The notes under the pieces are model-generated. The model saw only the letters and a program-made list of their open reading frames with translations. It searched no databases and had not been told where the DNA came from. This document shows positions 29,101 to 41,100 of a stretch of 64,000 nt of DNA, in pieces. A program made the translations under genes and the position numbers. Every line of letters starts with the position of its first letter. Position 1 is the stretch's first letter. Source of the stretch: Nautilus pompilius (Eukaryota > Mollusca > Cephalopoda > Nautilida > Nautilidae); assembly GCA_018389105.1 (NCBI GenBank), contig JACATO010000091.1, forward strand, positions 248,001 through 312,000, written 5' to 3'.

Positions 29101-32100
29101 CCATTATAGAAATACCCCTTCCCTCTCAATCCAGGCTTCCAGAGTTCTGCTGTACACGTTGAATGCTTTGATGTACTAACTGCTGTTAGTGGGAGTAAAA
29201 GACCAAATTTGATGTTTGTGAGTTTTGTGGATCTTCACTGTTTTCTGGATCAGAATTTTAAAATCTATCATGGATCCCACATCACTACAGAGTGAGACTT
29301 CAATCTACAGTACTGATCACCTTTGAAATTCAAGGGCTTTCCATGAATTTCTTTGTTTTCTTTCGCTTCATAGCTTGATTACTCCGTTCTTTCTGCATAT
29401 GTTGAAGCTGTGGTTGCTTCTGTAAGTCTAGAGCTTATTTTAGAAATTAAATAGTGTAACTGCACACTTGACTGATGTTAATAACCTGGATGCAACCATG
29501 TTTGTGTATTCCAAATGATTTAGTGCAAAGTTTATACGTGTTGAGACAAACGTTTTGGTTGAAATAATGAAAAAGAGGAGGGAAGACAGTATACATCTTT
29601 TATCATCAAATGCTCTAAAAATCTTTAGTTTTACACCTGGTTTATACAAGTTTAATGGGAAGGTTAGATTTGCAAAATATTCAATTTATGCTATAGTAGT
29701 AACTCGTGAGTCTTTGGAGCACAGAATGAGTTGATTATTGTCTATTGAAGTATTTTTTTTATTGTAGCTGTACTAAGGAAAAAGAAGTTTGTGTGTGCTG
29801 GGGCAATGATAGACTAATCTGGGCAAGTAGGTAAAATCTGAAGTAGCAATCCATGAAACAGATGAGCATTTAAATTTTTTTACAAAATTAAAAGTACTGA
29901 TGGTAAACAGCATACAAAGGATAGATTTGTTGGACAAAAACTTGCATTGTGCACCTGGTGGTTATTACTGTCATTAGATTAGTTGTTTTTTTTTTTCTTT
30001 TTGTAAATCTCTATCATTGCCCCTGTATTATTATTTTTTTAATGATTTGAGAATCTCTGATTGAAGACCAGACGTTTACCTCTCCTCTCCTCTCTCAAGG
30101 GAAGCTTCCATACGTTAATTGTATGATGACATTTGCAGTCAGTGGTTCAGCAGCTGATGAGATGTGCTCCAGAATTGCTTGTGTTCAAACCGGATTGCAG
30201 GAGTCTATTAGAAGATATTCATGGAGTCTCTCGTCTCCCCCCCCTTTAATTAATTCATTATCCTAAACCCTGTTGTTGCCAGCTATGAAGTGAAGGAATT
30301 TTTAAGAATGAGAGGACCTGTGTGAGTCATTCATTCCTTTACACACAGCAATATTCTGAGTCAGTCATTAGTTATAGTGTTTGAAGAAGTCCCAGCCAGC
30401 TCCTACCCTCTCTCTTTGTTTTCAGGGGAGACTGATGGTGTAGTAATGGCTAAAAAAAAAACGTCAAAAGATTAAAATAAATTAATTCCCATCTCACTAT
30501 TTGTGTGTGTGTGTGTTCAGATTTGGTTTACTGCAGCTTGGTTCCTAATAGTTCTGATAATGAAAACTAGACAGACAAAAAACGAAAAGCCGTATTGTAT
30601 TTTATCTATTTTCCGTTCACATGGATGGAATTTGGTCACTTTATTACAAAGGAAAAAAAGAAAAACCAGCAAAAGTTACATGAAACATTAGACAGCTACA
30701 TGACAGGAGTTTGACACTTTCAAGAACAAATTTCTAAATGTCTACTTTGTGGCTGTCTGCTGTGAGAAAAACGAGAGAGAGAGAGAGAGGGGAGGGGGGG
30801 ATGACCTGAGTAGACTTGTGTGTGGAGGGTTAAATATAAAATCAATATTTATTCTGTTTTTTGTTTTTCTTTTCCTTTTTTTGTGTTCATTCAGTATATC
30901 ACAACCCCACTATCTAATTGAACATTAACTATGGATAATTTTGCAGAATATTCTGCAGTATTGGAGTAATTAATATAAATTTCCAATAAATATGGAAATA
31001 GCTGATTCCTCACGTGAATGCCATTGCATTTTTTAATGTTAATGTAAATCCAAATTTTAGTGGGAAATTTCTTCACACGTGGACTCCATCTCCTGCTCTC
31101 CTGATAGTCACTTTATCCCCATGGCAACACTTCACATAATTCAGTAGTGTGCATTATTAATATCTTTGAGTCACCCCCTAAAGCAGAAACATTGCCATGG
31201 TTATCTTGCTCTACAACAAACTCCCAAATCAGCCATTTGACAGACTGTTTTTTGGATTGCATTGTCTACAGACTTCGCGACGCAAGATGTGGAGAACACA
31301 AAGAACATCATCATAATTCGTAGCTGTACCAAAAAAAAAAAACAAAAGCTTTTTCTTGCCAGTGTTTTTGTTTTCTATTTCTGCACACAGGTGCACTGAA
31401 GTTAACTTATTTTGCTGCCCTTGTCTGTCTGTCTGTCTTATGGAATTACCTGCTGTCATAGCTGAAGTTCCAATATCTCACCAACAAGATTGTTAGATGT
31501 GTTTGTATCTGGAGAAATTAACAGAAATATATGTAAATTTTATCAAAAATGTAATTACACAGAGGGTGAATAAAGCAGGATATTCTGAGTCAGAAAGCAG
31601 GGTTTCAGAGGAATGGAAGTGCAAATTTACCGAATATGGTGCCAACAAACGTGGGCAGGTTGGTTTTCGCAATGCAAGCATGGTTCATGGCCGACAGAGT
31701 TCCTTGGATTTGCAGTTTGAAATGGAGACGCAATGCAGTCGGCTTCTTGACATCATCCAAAACAGATTTGGGATCTAAAGAGAAATGCGAATCAGAAGGG
31801 CCGCTCAATTCTCTCTACTGGGTGGCTCCCCGCCGACCGACGTTGAAGTGAGCAGGGGCACAGTGCACCATCTGCCCTAAGGCAGTGGTTCTTCAATAAC
31901 CGGAAGAGAGAAACCGTTCTGTTGCTAGTTGGAGATGGAACTTTTTCCTTTGAGGGGGATGTGGGCCAAGAGCAAACAAACTCACTTAGCAACTCCTGTA
32001 AAAAAAAACAGTGGGAATGAAAATCCAAATAGGGGGACCGTCAGGGGGATAGCCCAGTTTGGGACACGCACACCTCAGGCATTTAGGGTAAGGTGTGGAT

Positions 32101-35100
32101 TCTGCGAGACTCTCGCATACGTCATTGGGAACGACACCATAATGTTCTAGCAATAACGCAACTCGTTTTAAGGGTTAAATTGTCAATCCAGTGTACGTAG
32201 GGTTAGGGTTAAAATGCTTCACGGTTTTCCTTTGATGAAAACTTCCTCTTTCTTTTTTTTTTTTATTGTTGTTTTTTTTTTTTAAAAAAGAAAAGAAAAT
32301 CTAATGCATTTGTGCACAGTCTGCCATTTAATTAAGCAGCGGTGAATGAGATCCGTGTGCATGCACCAGATGGATTTTCACGCCCGGCTGGGCAGCAAAC
32401 TAGCTGTTGCGGAGTTTGAGAGAAAGTCGTCGTCCTCTCTTTTTTTTTTTCATGTCGCAGGCTCTTGCTGCTGGAAGAGCAAGCACAATATACCAATGTG
32501 CAAGGATACAGCTGGCTGGATGAGTTTTTAAATTAAATCATCATCTTCGCAAGTGGCCGTGACGTCTGAGCATCGATTGCCGGCAGTAAGTTATTTGCTA
32601 GGCCACCCCTCTGGTATGGTAAGACGTAACTTTAAGCCTGCAGAACCCAGAACATTTAGTAACGGAAGCCCTTTGTTCGTCCCTTCCCTTCTAGGTAGGA
32701 TATTGAGTGGAGACAGGGATGAGCTGCTATGACTCACTAAACTTTGGTAAAACCTAATTGGAACAAATTTTGCCGACCCTAGAATTTTCCTTGCTGGCAG
32801 AGTTTTTCGTTATGGCTAATGAGAAAAAATAACTGGATTCGTGGAAAAGATGGACTGCAAAATTGATAACCATCTATTTGATTAATCTGTTCAAATCAAT
32901 AGCCTCCAGGACCAGCTACTTAACACCATCTTTTAGAAATCAGTCATTACCGGCTGATAGAAAAATTAATTAATAGTGTTTGTCTGTGTGAATTGGAAGA
33001 TGGGATACTAGTACAAGCCAATTTAGATGATGCTTTGAAATAAAATTATCATAATCTCTCTCTCTCCAAATTTATTTAAATGGAATTCCAACCTGTTGGC
33101 GGTGTACCAATATCATTATCTCCCTGGGCATAGGGAAGCACAAAGAAGACTTTTAAATTTAGAAAAATGTTGCGTTTAATTTTCAGAGATTATCTTTGTG
33201 AGTTTGTTAATTTCACCCTTTATTCTATGTTGTTGTTAGTCCATGGAGCAGTTCAGATTGTTTTGTTTCATTACAACTTTGTATTTGTGCTACTACAATG
33301 ACTTCTGCAAACTTCATTGTCTATATCTGTAGACACGATATGCATAAAAGAAATGCCTAGCCCCCTTGTCTGAAGGTGGAATGTATAGAAGATGCTAATA
33401 ATTAAAGTCAATCCTTCTAAACATGAAGTGATGCTTTCTCTCATTATAACTATTGTTATACAGCCGTCATCTTATAGCAAAGTTCTGCTGCCACTGAATA
33501 GTTTTTCAGCCTGTCCTAGCATCGCATCATGGAAACGTTTCTTAATTGGCAACGAGTAGAAATTCTTCAGTTTCCATAAACTGTGTACTCAGGACTGTGA
33601 TTATGCCCAGAGTTTGATGTTTAGTAATTGTAAAGGCTTGTGTTGGGTTTCATTGAATACATGTATGTTTAAGCCTTTGTTGTTTTTCTTGTATTATGCA
33701 AACAATTTTCTTGATTATCAGCAGAAAGAAACCTTTTCCATCTTAAATGGTACTTTTGTTAGACGCAGGTAAATAATCTCAGGTTACCACCACGTTGAAA
33801 GCAAAGAAAGAATAAAAGGGTTTGGAACTTCTCTGTATTTGTTTCAGCTGCGGTTAATTCATTTGAACCCCGTGGCCTCAGCGTTTTGCCTTTTTGTGTT
33901 TTTTTTAGAATGGATATTATATTTCAAATGTGTGATTTGACTGACTTGTTTTGGCACAATCTGAAACTTCCATTTTTGAGATACATCTTGAAATTCTTTG
34001 TTTCTCTTAAAAACATTCTTATTATGCAGATGGCAACATGATCTACTCAGTTCTTATTTTCATTTGATATGAATGCTTTTTTCTTGTTTTACTTTTAATG
34101 GAAATGTTGGGGGGTGGACATCTTTAATAAAAAAATCATGGGAGATAACTCTTTGTATTTCATATAATGATTGCAAATGCGTATTATATGTTAAAGAACT
34201 CTTACAGTTGTATGGCTAATGTGTGAGAGAATATGAAAATAATTAAATCTTTTTTAAAAAAAGGTAATTAGCTCATGTTTGCCTGACATTGTTAGCACAG
34301 TCTTCCATTCATACTACTACTATTTCTGGTGCGAGGCATGGATTTATGTGCTTGAACTGGATGAGCCTTCACTATTTTCATCTATGCTATGAAACTTTTA
34401 TGAGAAATGTTTTTATTAAAGTAAAGTTTAGTGGGGGTTGTGTTTCCGTCTTGAAAAGTAACATTGCAAAACAAAAGTGGGGACCTTTGGCCAAGAGTTC
34501 TTGAATTTAGGCAAATAATGTCTTGGGCATGCACACCAAATGATGTGTCTGTCTCACTCAGAGCAAGCTAAATGAGAAGGCAGCTAGCTAAAAGGAAATG
34601 AATGCCCTCTCTGTATTGTTCTTTGTCTTTATGCAGACTTTCTACGTAACCTCGAAGCTGGCGCAGCTTCATAAAGCATTCATTTGAAACAAAGCAAAAC
34701 AAAGTAAATTCAATAACAGCACAGCACACAATTTGTGGTGTCATGTCTTAATTAGATTTCTTTTTGGTGTGTGCTATAAAGAATGGCAGCCAGCCACTCT
34801 TGCACGTGTGGTTTTTTGATCAAGTTTATTTAATGAGAATGTATCACCCTGAAGTATTCTGAAGGTGGTTTATGCTATACTACAGTAAACGAGTGAAGAC
34901 GAACTTTCCTGTTAAGTCGTCGAATTTTGTATTTCTATCAAGTACAGGGGGCTTAATTAAAGATGACTGGCTGGACTTCCATCAGGGAGAGGACGGTAAT
35001 TGGTTGTGAAATGTAGACACACACACACACACCCGACGATGAAGGAAAGCATGACGCAAATCTGTAGTGTGTTTGCATGATAAAACCACTGGTTAGCTGC

Positions 35101-38100
35101 CATCTTGTTAACCACACAACCTCTGGGCCCTGGGCTTTCATAGTAAAATAAACCTTTATTTGAATATCTCATCCAAAAAGGTTTAATAAGGGATTGTTTT
35201 TGGAGGGGAGAAAAGAAGTAGACCCTGACTTTTCATCCAGAAAAGGAAATGCGTAACAACGAAGTTCATACGTCAAGATCTACAAGCTTCATTCACCCCT
35301 AATGCGTTGCATGGCGACAGAGTTAACCCTTTCATTACCAGTCTTCTTTTTTGGATTAGATATGCAGCATTTGTTACCTGACCTGCCATGATGCTGTTGT
35401 CTGTAAGCATCGCGGTTTACAGAAAATCCAAATTAAGTAAAACGACAGTAATATCTTTAATTTGAAAGTTCGGTACGTAGACGAGTCTTTCTGTTAAAAC
35501 AAAGAGAGTTTTCCTGTTGTGTCCATTAGTGGTTTGCTGGAAAGCGACTTCATAACAATGTTAATTGGCAGCAACTCCCCTTGTTTTCAGAACGCCAACA
35601 GAAGTACGAGCTGCTGAAGAGAGAGAATCCCAAGCTCCACATACCAGAACCCAGGCCAGTTGTAAGTAGAATCATCTATTGTTGTTGTTTTTTTAATGCA
35701 GATACTTTAAATTTGCTAATCAGATATAATGTTAGTTGTACTATTTTAAATTGGGAACTGAACATTTTCTTTCCTAATTTATTTCTTTTCAAGTATAATA
35801 CCAATGGAGAATTGTCTGTGACACACACACGTTTCAGGTAGTGGTAGTCATATGACTGATGCGGGTAGTTTGGGTTGATGGATGGGTTGGCACAGAGCAG
35901 TTCAATATTAAAATATATCAAAAGAGTTGTAGTAGCCCCCTGGACGTTGGTGGGTATTCTAACTGTTTGTGCACCAGGTGCGAGATAGCACTTAAAACGG
36001 TTGTACATTTGGCTACATCTGTTTGTGTAAAACTGTACATGCTCTGTAATACTGTAGCTTTTAGGGAAATATATATATATATTAACTTTAAGTTTATAGA
36101 CAGGAGGATATTGGCAGAACACAGCAGCAGTTTGATACTACTAGAGGTGTCATAATGGTACCTTTCCGGGCTTCATTTGAACACTCTTAATGCTACACAT
36201 TGCGTGTTGACAACATTAAAAAATGTATTGGAGTGATCTTCCTCTGAGGCGACACAGTAATCCAGTCACTAAGATTGAGGGCCGGAGTTTGAATCTCAGA
36301 TCAGGTCTATCTTGGTTTTGCATAATGAGGATTCACCACCCCTTTGACCAGGAAAGCGTATGACAGCAAAATCTTTCTCTAAGCACCATGTTCCACCAGA
36401 TGAGCTGTGGTTGAGATTGTATTTCATGATGGCTGAAATTATGGCAGAGAAGTTGTGTACTGACCAAAAGAATGGGAATTAATTGAGCGTTCATCTGAGG
36501 AGAACTTTTGGTAGAGTCAGGAGGGGGGAATCAATATATCGGACACAAAAATCTAGTGATGTTCGCATAGAAAATGAATAATGATGAACTTTTAATTCTT
36601 CACTCAAAAATGGCAAAGGACCTTTTATATAGCATCTTTGATACTGCGATATCATGGCTTTTGATGATATCGCCTACAGTCACAGGGTTTATTTCCCAAT
36701 GAGTATGGTTTCTCCTGGACTTAACAAAACTGGCACATCCCTCATGAAAACTTTTGCCTGTCGCTCGGCTAATCCACAGGAAGGATGATGTTGTCCGAGG
36801 CCTGGTTATGCACGGACGGACTGGTGTTGATGAGCTTAGACGTTTAACTGAACTGGTGACAGAACCAGAAGAATTTTTCTGAATGAGATAGTTCCTTTCC
36901 ACACCGTGGCACTGCTGCTGCCCCCACTGTGTCAGTTATCATTTTAGACAACATCCACGGTGGCCTGCTCGGTGCTGCCGCGTCTAAGTAGGAATTTCAG
37001 ATTATTATCCAGGCCAACTACATCTGGAAAACACTAAAGCTTGTGCAACCAAACTGGATTTGGATAGATCCAGACTGACTTTCACCGCCATTTGTTTTTA
37101 AATCTGAAAAGCGCAGGGCCACTTGTCTGATCATGTGACGATGTCTGACGTACAAAATGGAGTGGTTAGGGTCTCTTCGGATATTACGTGTTTTTACATA
37201 GCATGAATGATGGCTGCACACCTGTTTTACAGCTGATTTACAGTGGAAAAAAAAAGAAAATCTAATCTGTTGGGAATTTGAGTTTCCCCTGCATCTTATC
37301 TTATCTTTTTTTGCCTACAGCAGGCATCTAGAACACCATGTGAATTTCAAGTGCTGGGGCTTATGTCAGAACCCTGTCCGCACAGCAGCAGCACAACTAT
37401 TTTATTGGAAATTAGACCTTTGGTTCATCACCATTGACTGGGGTAAATGTGATTCTACAGGGTCATTTTAGAAATTTAATGGATTTGCCTGAATATATAT
37501 ATATATATAATATCCCAAGATGTGATTCAATCTACTATTATGATGCTGCTGTACTTAGAAACAGGTGCTTGCAGACATATCCTAGTATGCAGCATCAGTT
37601 AGTTTAATGTTTATCCATCAGGATGAATTCATGTACACCGGATTAGTGTAGTCCTTTCACAGTTTCCACATCCACTTTCTTTGGTCTTGGTGGCACTAAT
37701 GGTTTTCATTGTGAACCTTTCCCGCTTCTTGGAGCTGTGCCCTCTGTGTGTCCACCATCTCATCTCTATCCTCTGAAGAAAGCTTAAACCGTTTATGGCT
37801 GATTGATGATACTCCCTAGTTTCTGTCTCTCTCTGAGAAGTTGCCGAAGAAGTTTAGCAGATGTGACACTTTCACAAGTCCAGTGCAATGATCATCGAAG
37901 TGCTGTACAGAACACTAAAGGGTGACGATGTATCTGTCTGCATGCGCCCTTTCAGCAGAAACTTTGTCTTTGGACATTGTTAGCTAGCAACTACATTCGA
38001 GAATGACAATAGAGTTCGGTATCAGTTTTGTTTCAGTGTCCTGTGTTTCTGCAGCCATCTCTTTTGTAGTCTGGAACAAAATTTAACAGAGATTCAATGT

Positions 38101-41100
38101 TTGCTCAGAGTTCATGATGAAGTCCACCTTGTGGCAGCATCTGCAAAAAAAATGTAATGCTGCTCAGTCTTCAGATCCCGGTTAATCTATAGTAAAATGG
38201 TTGTCATAGACAACGTCACAACATTGGAACTTAATGTCATAAGATTCTTCCAGTAACAGAAGTGCTAAAGATTTACCTTTAGTGACAGAACGGATGCAGT
38301 TTTGAAATGTATCTCATCTTTTAAATCTGCATCCACGTGTGGTTTCTTACTACACGGGAAAACCGACCTACTGACCATGTCTTCGCATGTCGCCATAAGC
38401 AGTTTAGTCACCAGTTGCCGAAAGAAACAGCTGCGTGTTCTTAAATAGTTTTGCAGAGTTTATTTAGCAGTCTTTACATATGCGAAACTTCCTGTGGTCA
38501 ACAATCACCTGTGGAGGAGAATAAAGTGAGGCTGACAGAGGCTAACACGATGATAACCTTAAACAGGAGACAGTTCATATCAATCTGTTGTTGTTTTTTT
38601 TTTGGAATTGCTTGGTATTGCATCACTCGGTTGTTCAAACAGGTTTTCATTCGCTTTCACAGTCTAAAAAAAAAACACAATTACGACCTACAGTGGCTTC
38701 ATTGTCATTATCTTTGGATAGTGACCGGCCCTGTTTGAGATGCAGCAGAAGCACATCAGAATCCTGCTAAAAGTAATGGTGAATTAATCTACTTTTAATT
38801 AGTATAATTTGTGGGAGGTAACAAAAAAATGTTAACTGATTCAGAATTAACAGCCAGCTACTAGAAGTCGGAAACGAGTCTTTGGAATTAGTTGTTGATG
38901 CTTTCTGTCAACATAGAGACATCTCTGGAGAGAAATGGGTTGATATAGAGAGCCATTGTTAGCCAAGTTAGCAATGCAGGCAGACTTTAAGTTGTACATT
39001 CGTTGCGCTAATATTTTTGTCAGTTCTGCTTGTTAATAACTATTCTCTCTGTTTATCATTAGTGAGGTTTCACTGATGCTATGTGTTGTTAGATAATACG
39101 TTCTTGTTTTCTTCTTTTTTAATGTTTCTACCATAGCAACTCTGGGCAATCCAAGCATTTTCCCTTTAATTGCTGATGGCGCTTACAACAGTTTTAGATT
39201 TGGCGCCAAACTGATACTTCAGTCTTGACAGGGAAAATAAGTGAATGGATACACTGGTTGACAGTGTTGGCTGTAAATTCTATGAGAGTTTGGAGAGCTT
39301 ATCACAGAAATGCTTGGACTTGTTACAGAATATTTTGGGGTGTAACAAAGCTGATTAAAGGAGAAAAAAAATGCTCATTAGATAAAAGGGAATGATGGCT
39401 TAGTGCGGCGAGTACAAGAAGACATGACTTCTGACAGGATCAAAGCTTGAAAGTACTTTTGATTTTACAAATAATGCATCAACAGTTGATTCTCTACTGT
39501 GGTAATTCTTTGATCTGTTGAAAAATACAGTTGTGATTTCATTGATGATTCATCCTTTTCTCTTTCTGTTAAAGAGCTTACAAACAAAACGAACATGTGG
39601 GCTTGGCTGGGTAATGTTGTGATCGTACGCTTCTCGTAAGTCTTTAATTTGGAAAATAATCGGAGACAAGTGTTGGATGTGTCAGTCCATATGAATAGGT
39701 TAATGATATTAACTGGGGAACTTTCAGACTTCAGGGTGCTGATGAGGACTAGGAGGCATATCACTCAACAGTAACTGGATGGTGCTGTGAATTTATTCTT
39801 AAAAAAAGACCATTTTGTAAATATAGAAGAACCAAACCGAGATATGGATAACCAGTGAAATGTTTCCAGAAGAAGAGAAAATGAATTGCATAGAATAGCT
39901 AAAAGTACTGACCTTGAAAATGATTGTATACCCAACAAAATTATTCTATGAAGATTATATTGGAGCCTTAATAATAATATTAGGACTAATTGGAAGAGGA
40001 AAGGAACTGGTAAAATCAGACCTATTATTCATAGATAAAGAAAAAAAACAGACAAAAATCCTAAGTATTGTCTTTTACCTTAAAACAAATTTAATGTACA
40101 AGAAGTAGGGCAAACTTGCGAAGAATGCAATAATACAATAGTCATTGCAGGAGAAATGTGAAGTCCCCTACATCATATAAAGCTACAGGGTCTGATAAGT
40201 TTGTTGTTATCTTTTAATAATAACACTAAAGGAAACTGCGCAGTTCCTTTATAGATCTATGAAAGGAAAGATGTGAATGTTAACCCTATTGTTTAGAAGG
40301 GGATGCTAAAAAATGGGCCAGTAGGTTGAAGGGTCTTGGAATCTTAAAGGAAGTATGCGAAAACTTGTAATTAAAAATGACATTTTAAGAGAGATTCTCA
40401 GTGTGTGTTTCTAACTACAGAATGTCTGGTTTTACCAATCATCGGAAATGTTTTGGAAGATCTAACCGGGCTACGGTGGATTGATGTTGGATATCTGTTT
40501 GTGGCTAAAAAGAAATTAAGTTGTCTTAAGTGGGCGATGATATGTAGCAGATTGTACTCAATTGCTGAGTGGGGTGGTCTCAGGAAAGGATCTATGTGTG
40601 ATTGTTAACCAGAATTTCACTCGGGCATGAGAAACAACGCATTTTAGCTGCAAGCAAAGTGGACCAGATGATGGGAGTCATTGACCAATTTGAGAAAGGA
40701 TATGGATTCATTGGAAAGAATTCTTCATAGGTTTACAAGGTTGTTCCCAGTTCTTAAGCTTTTGAAATATGCTTTAGGAAGAAAAAAAGAGAGAGAGAGG
40801 GGAAATATTAGGTTCATATTTGAGTTTAAAGAGGAGATTCTATGGTGTTCAGTTGTCTACAGTTACTGATACTAGTGGTCATAGTTACAACTTGGCGGAC
40901 ATTCCACCATGTGTTTGCTTACTGATAATTAAAGGGGATTGGAACAACCCACTGGCAAAGTTGACTAGTTTCAGAGCCTTTCCTTTTATTTATGAAGGTT
41001 TGATCCAAGGTAAAAGATTTTAGCCCTATCAGAGGGCACTGATTTCTTTGCCTCTCCGTTATTATTATAAATGTACGGGTAAGAAACACAACCTTTTCTC

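Noticed and set aside
32195-32215. Telomere-like TTAGGG units (also near 42713-42725)
   Set aside because: Only about two units each; not an array.
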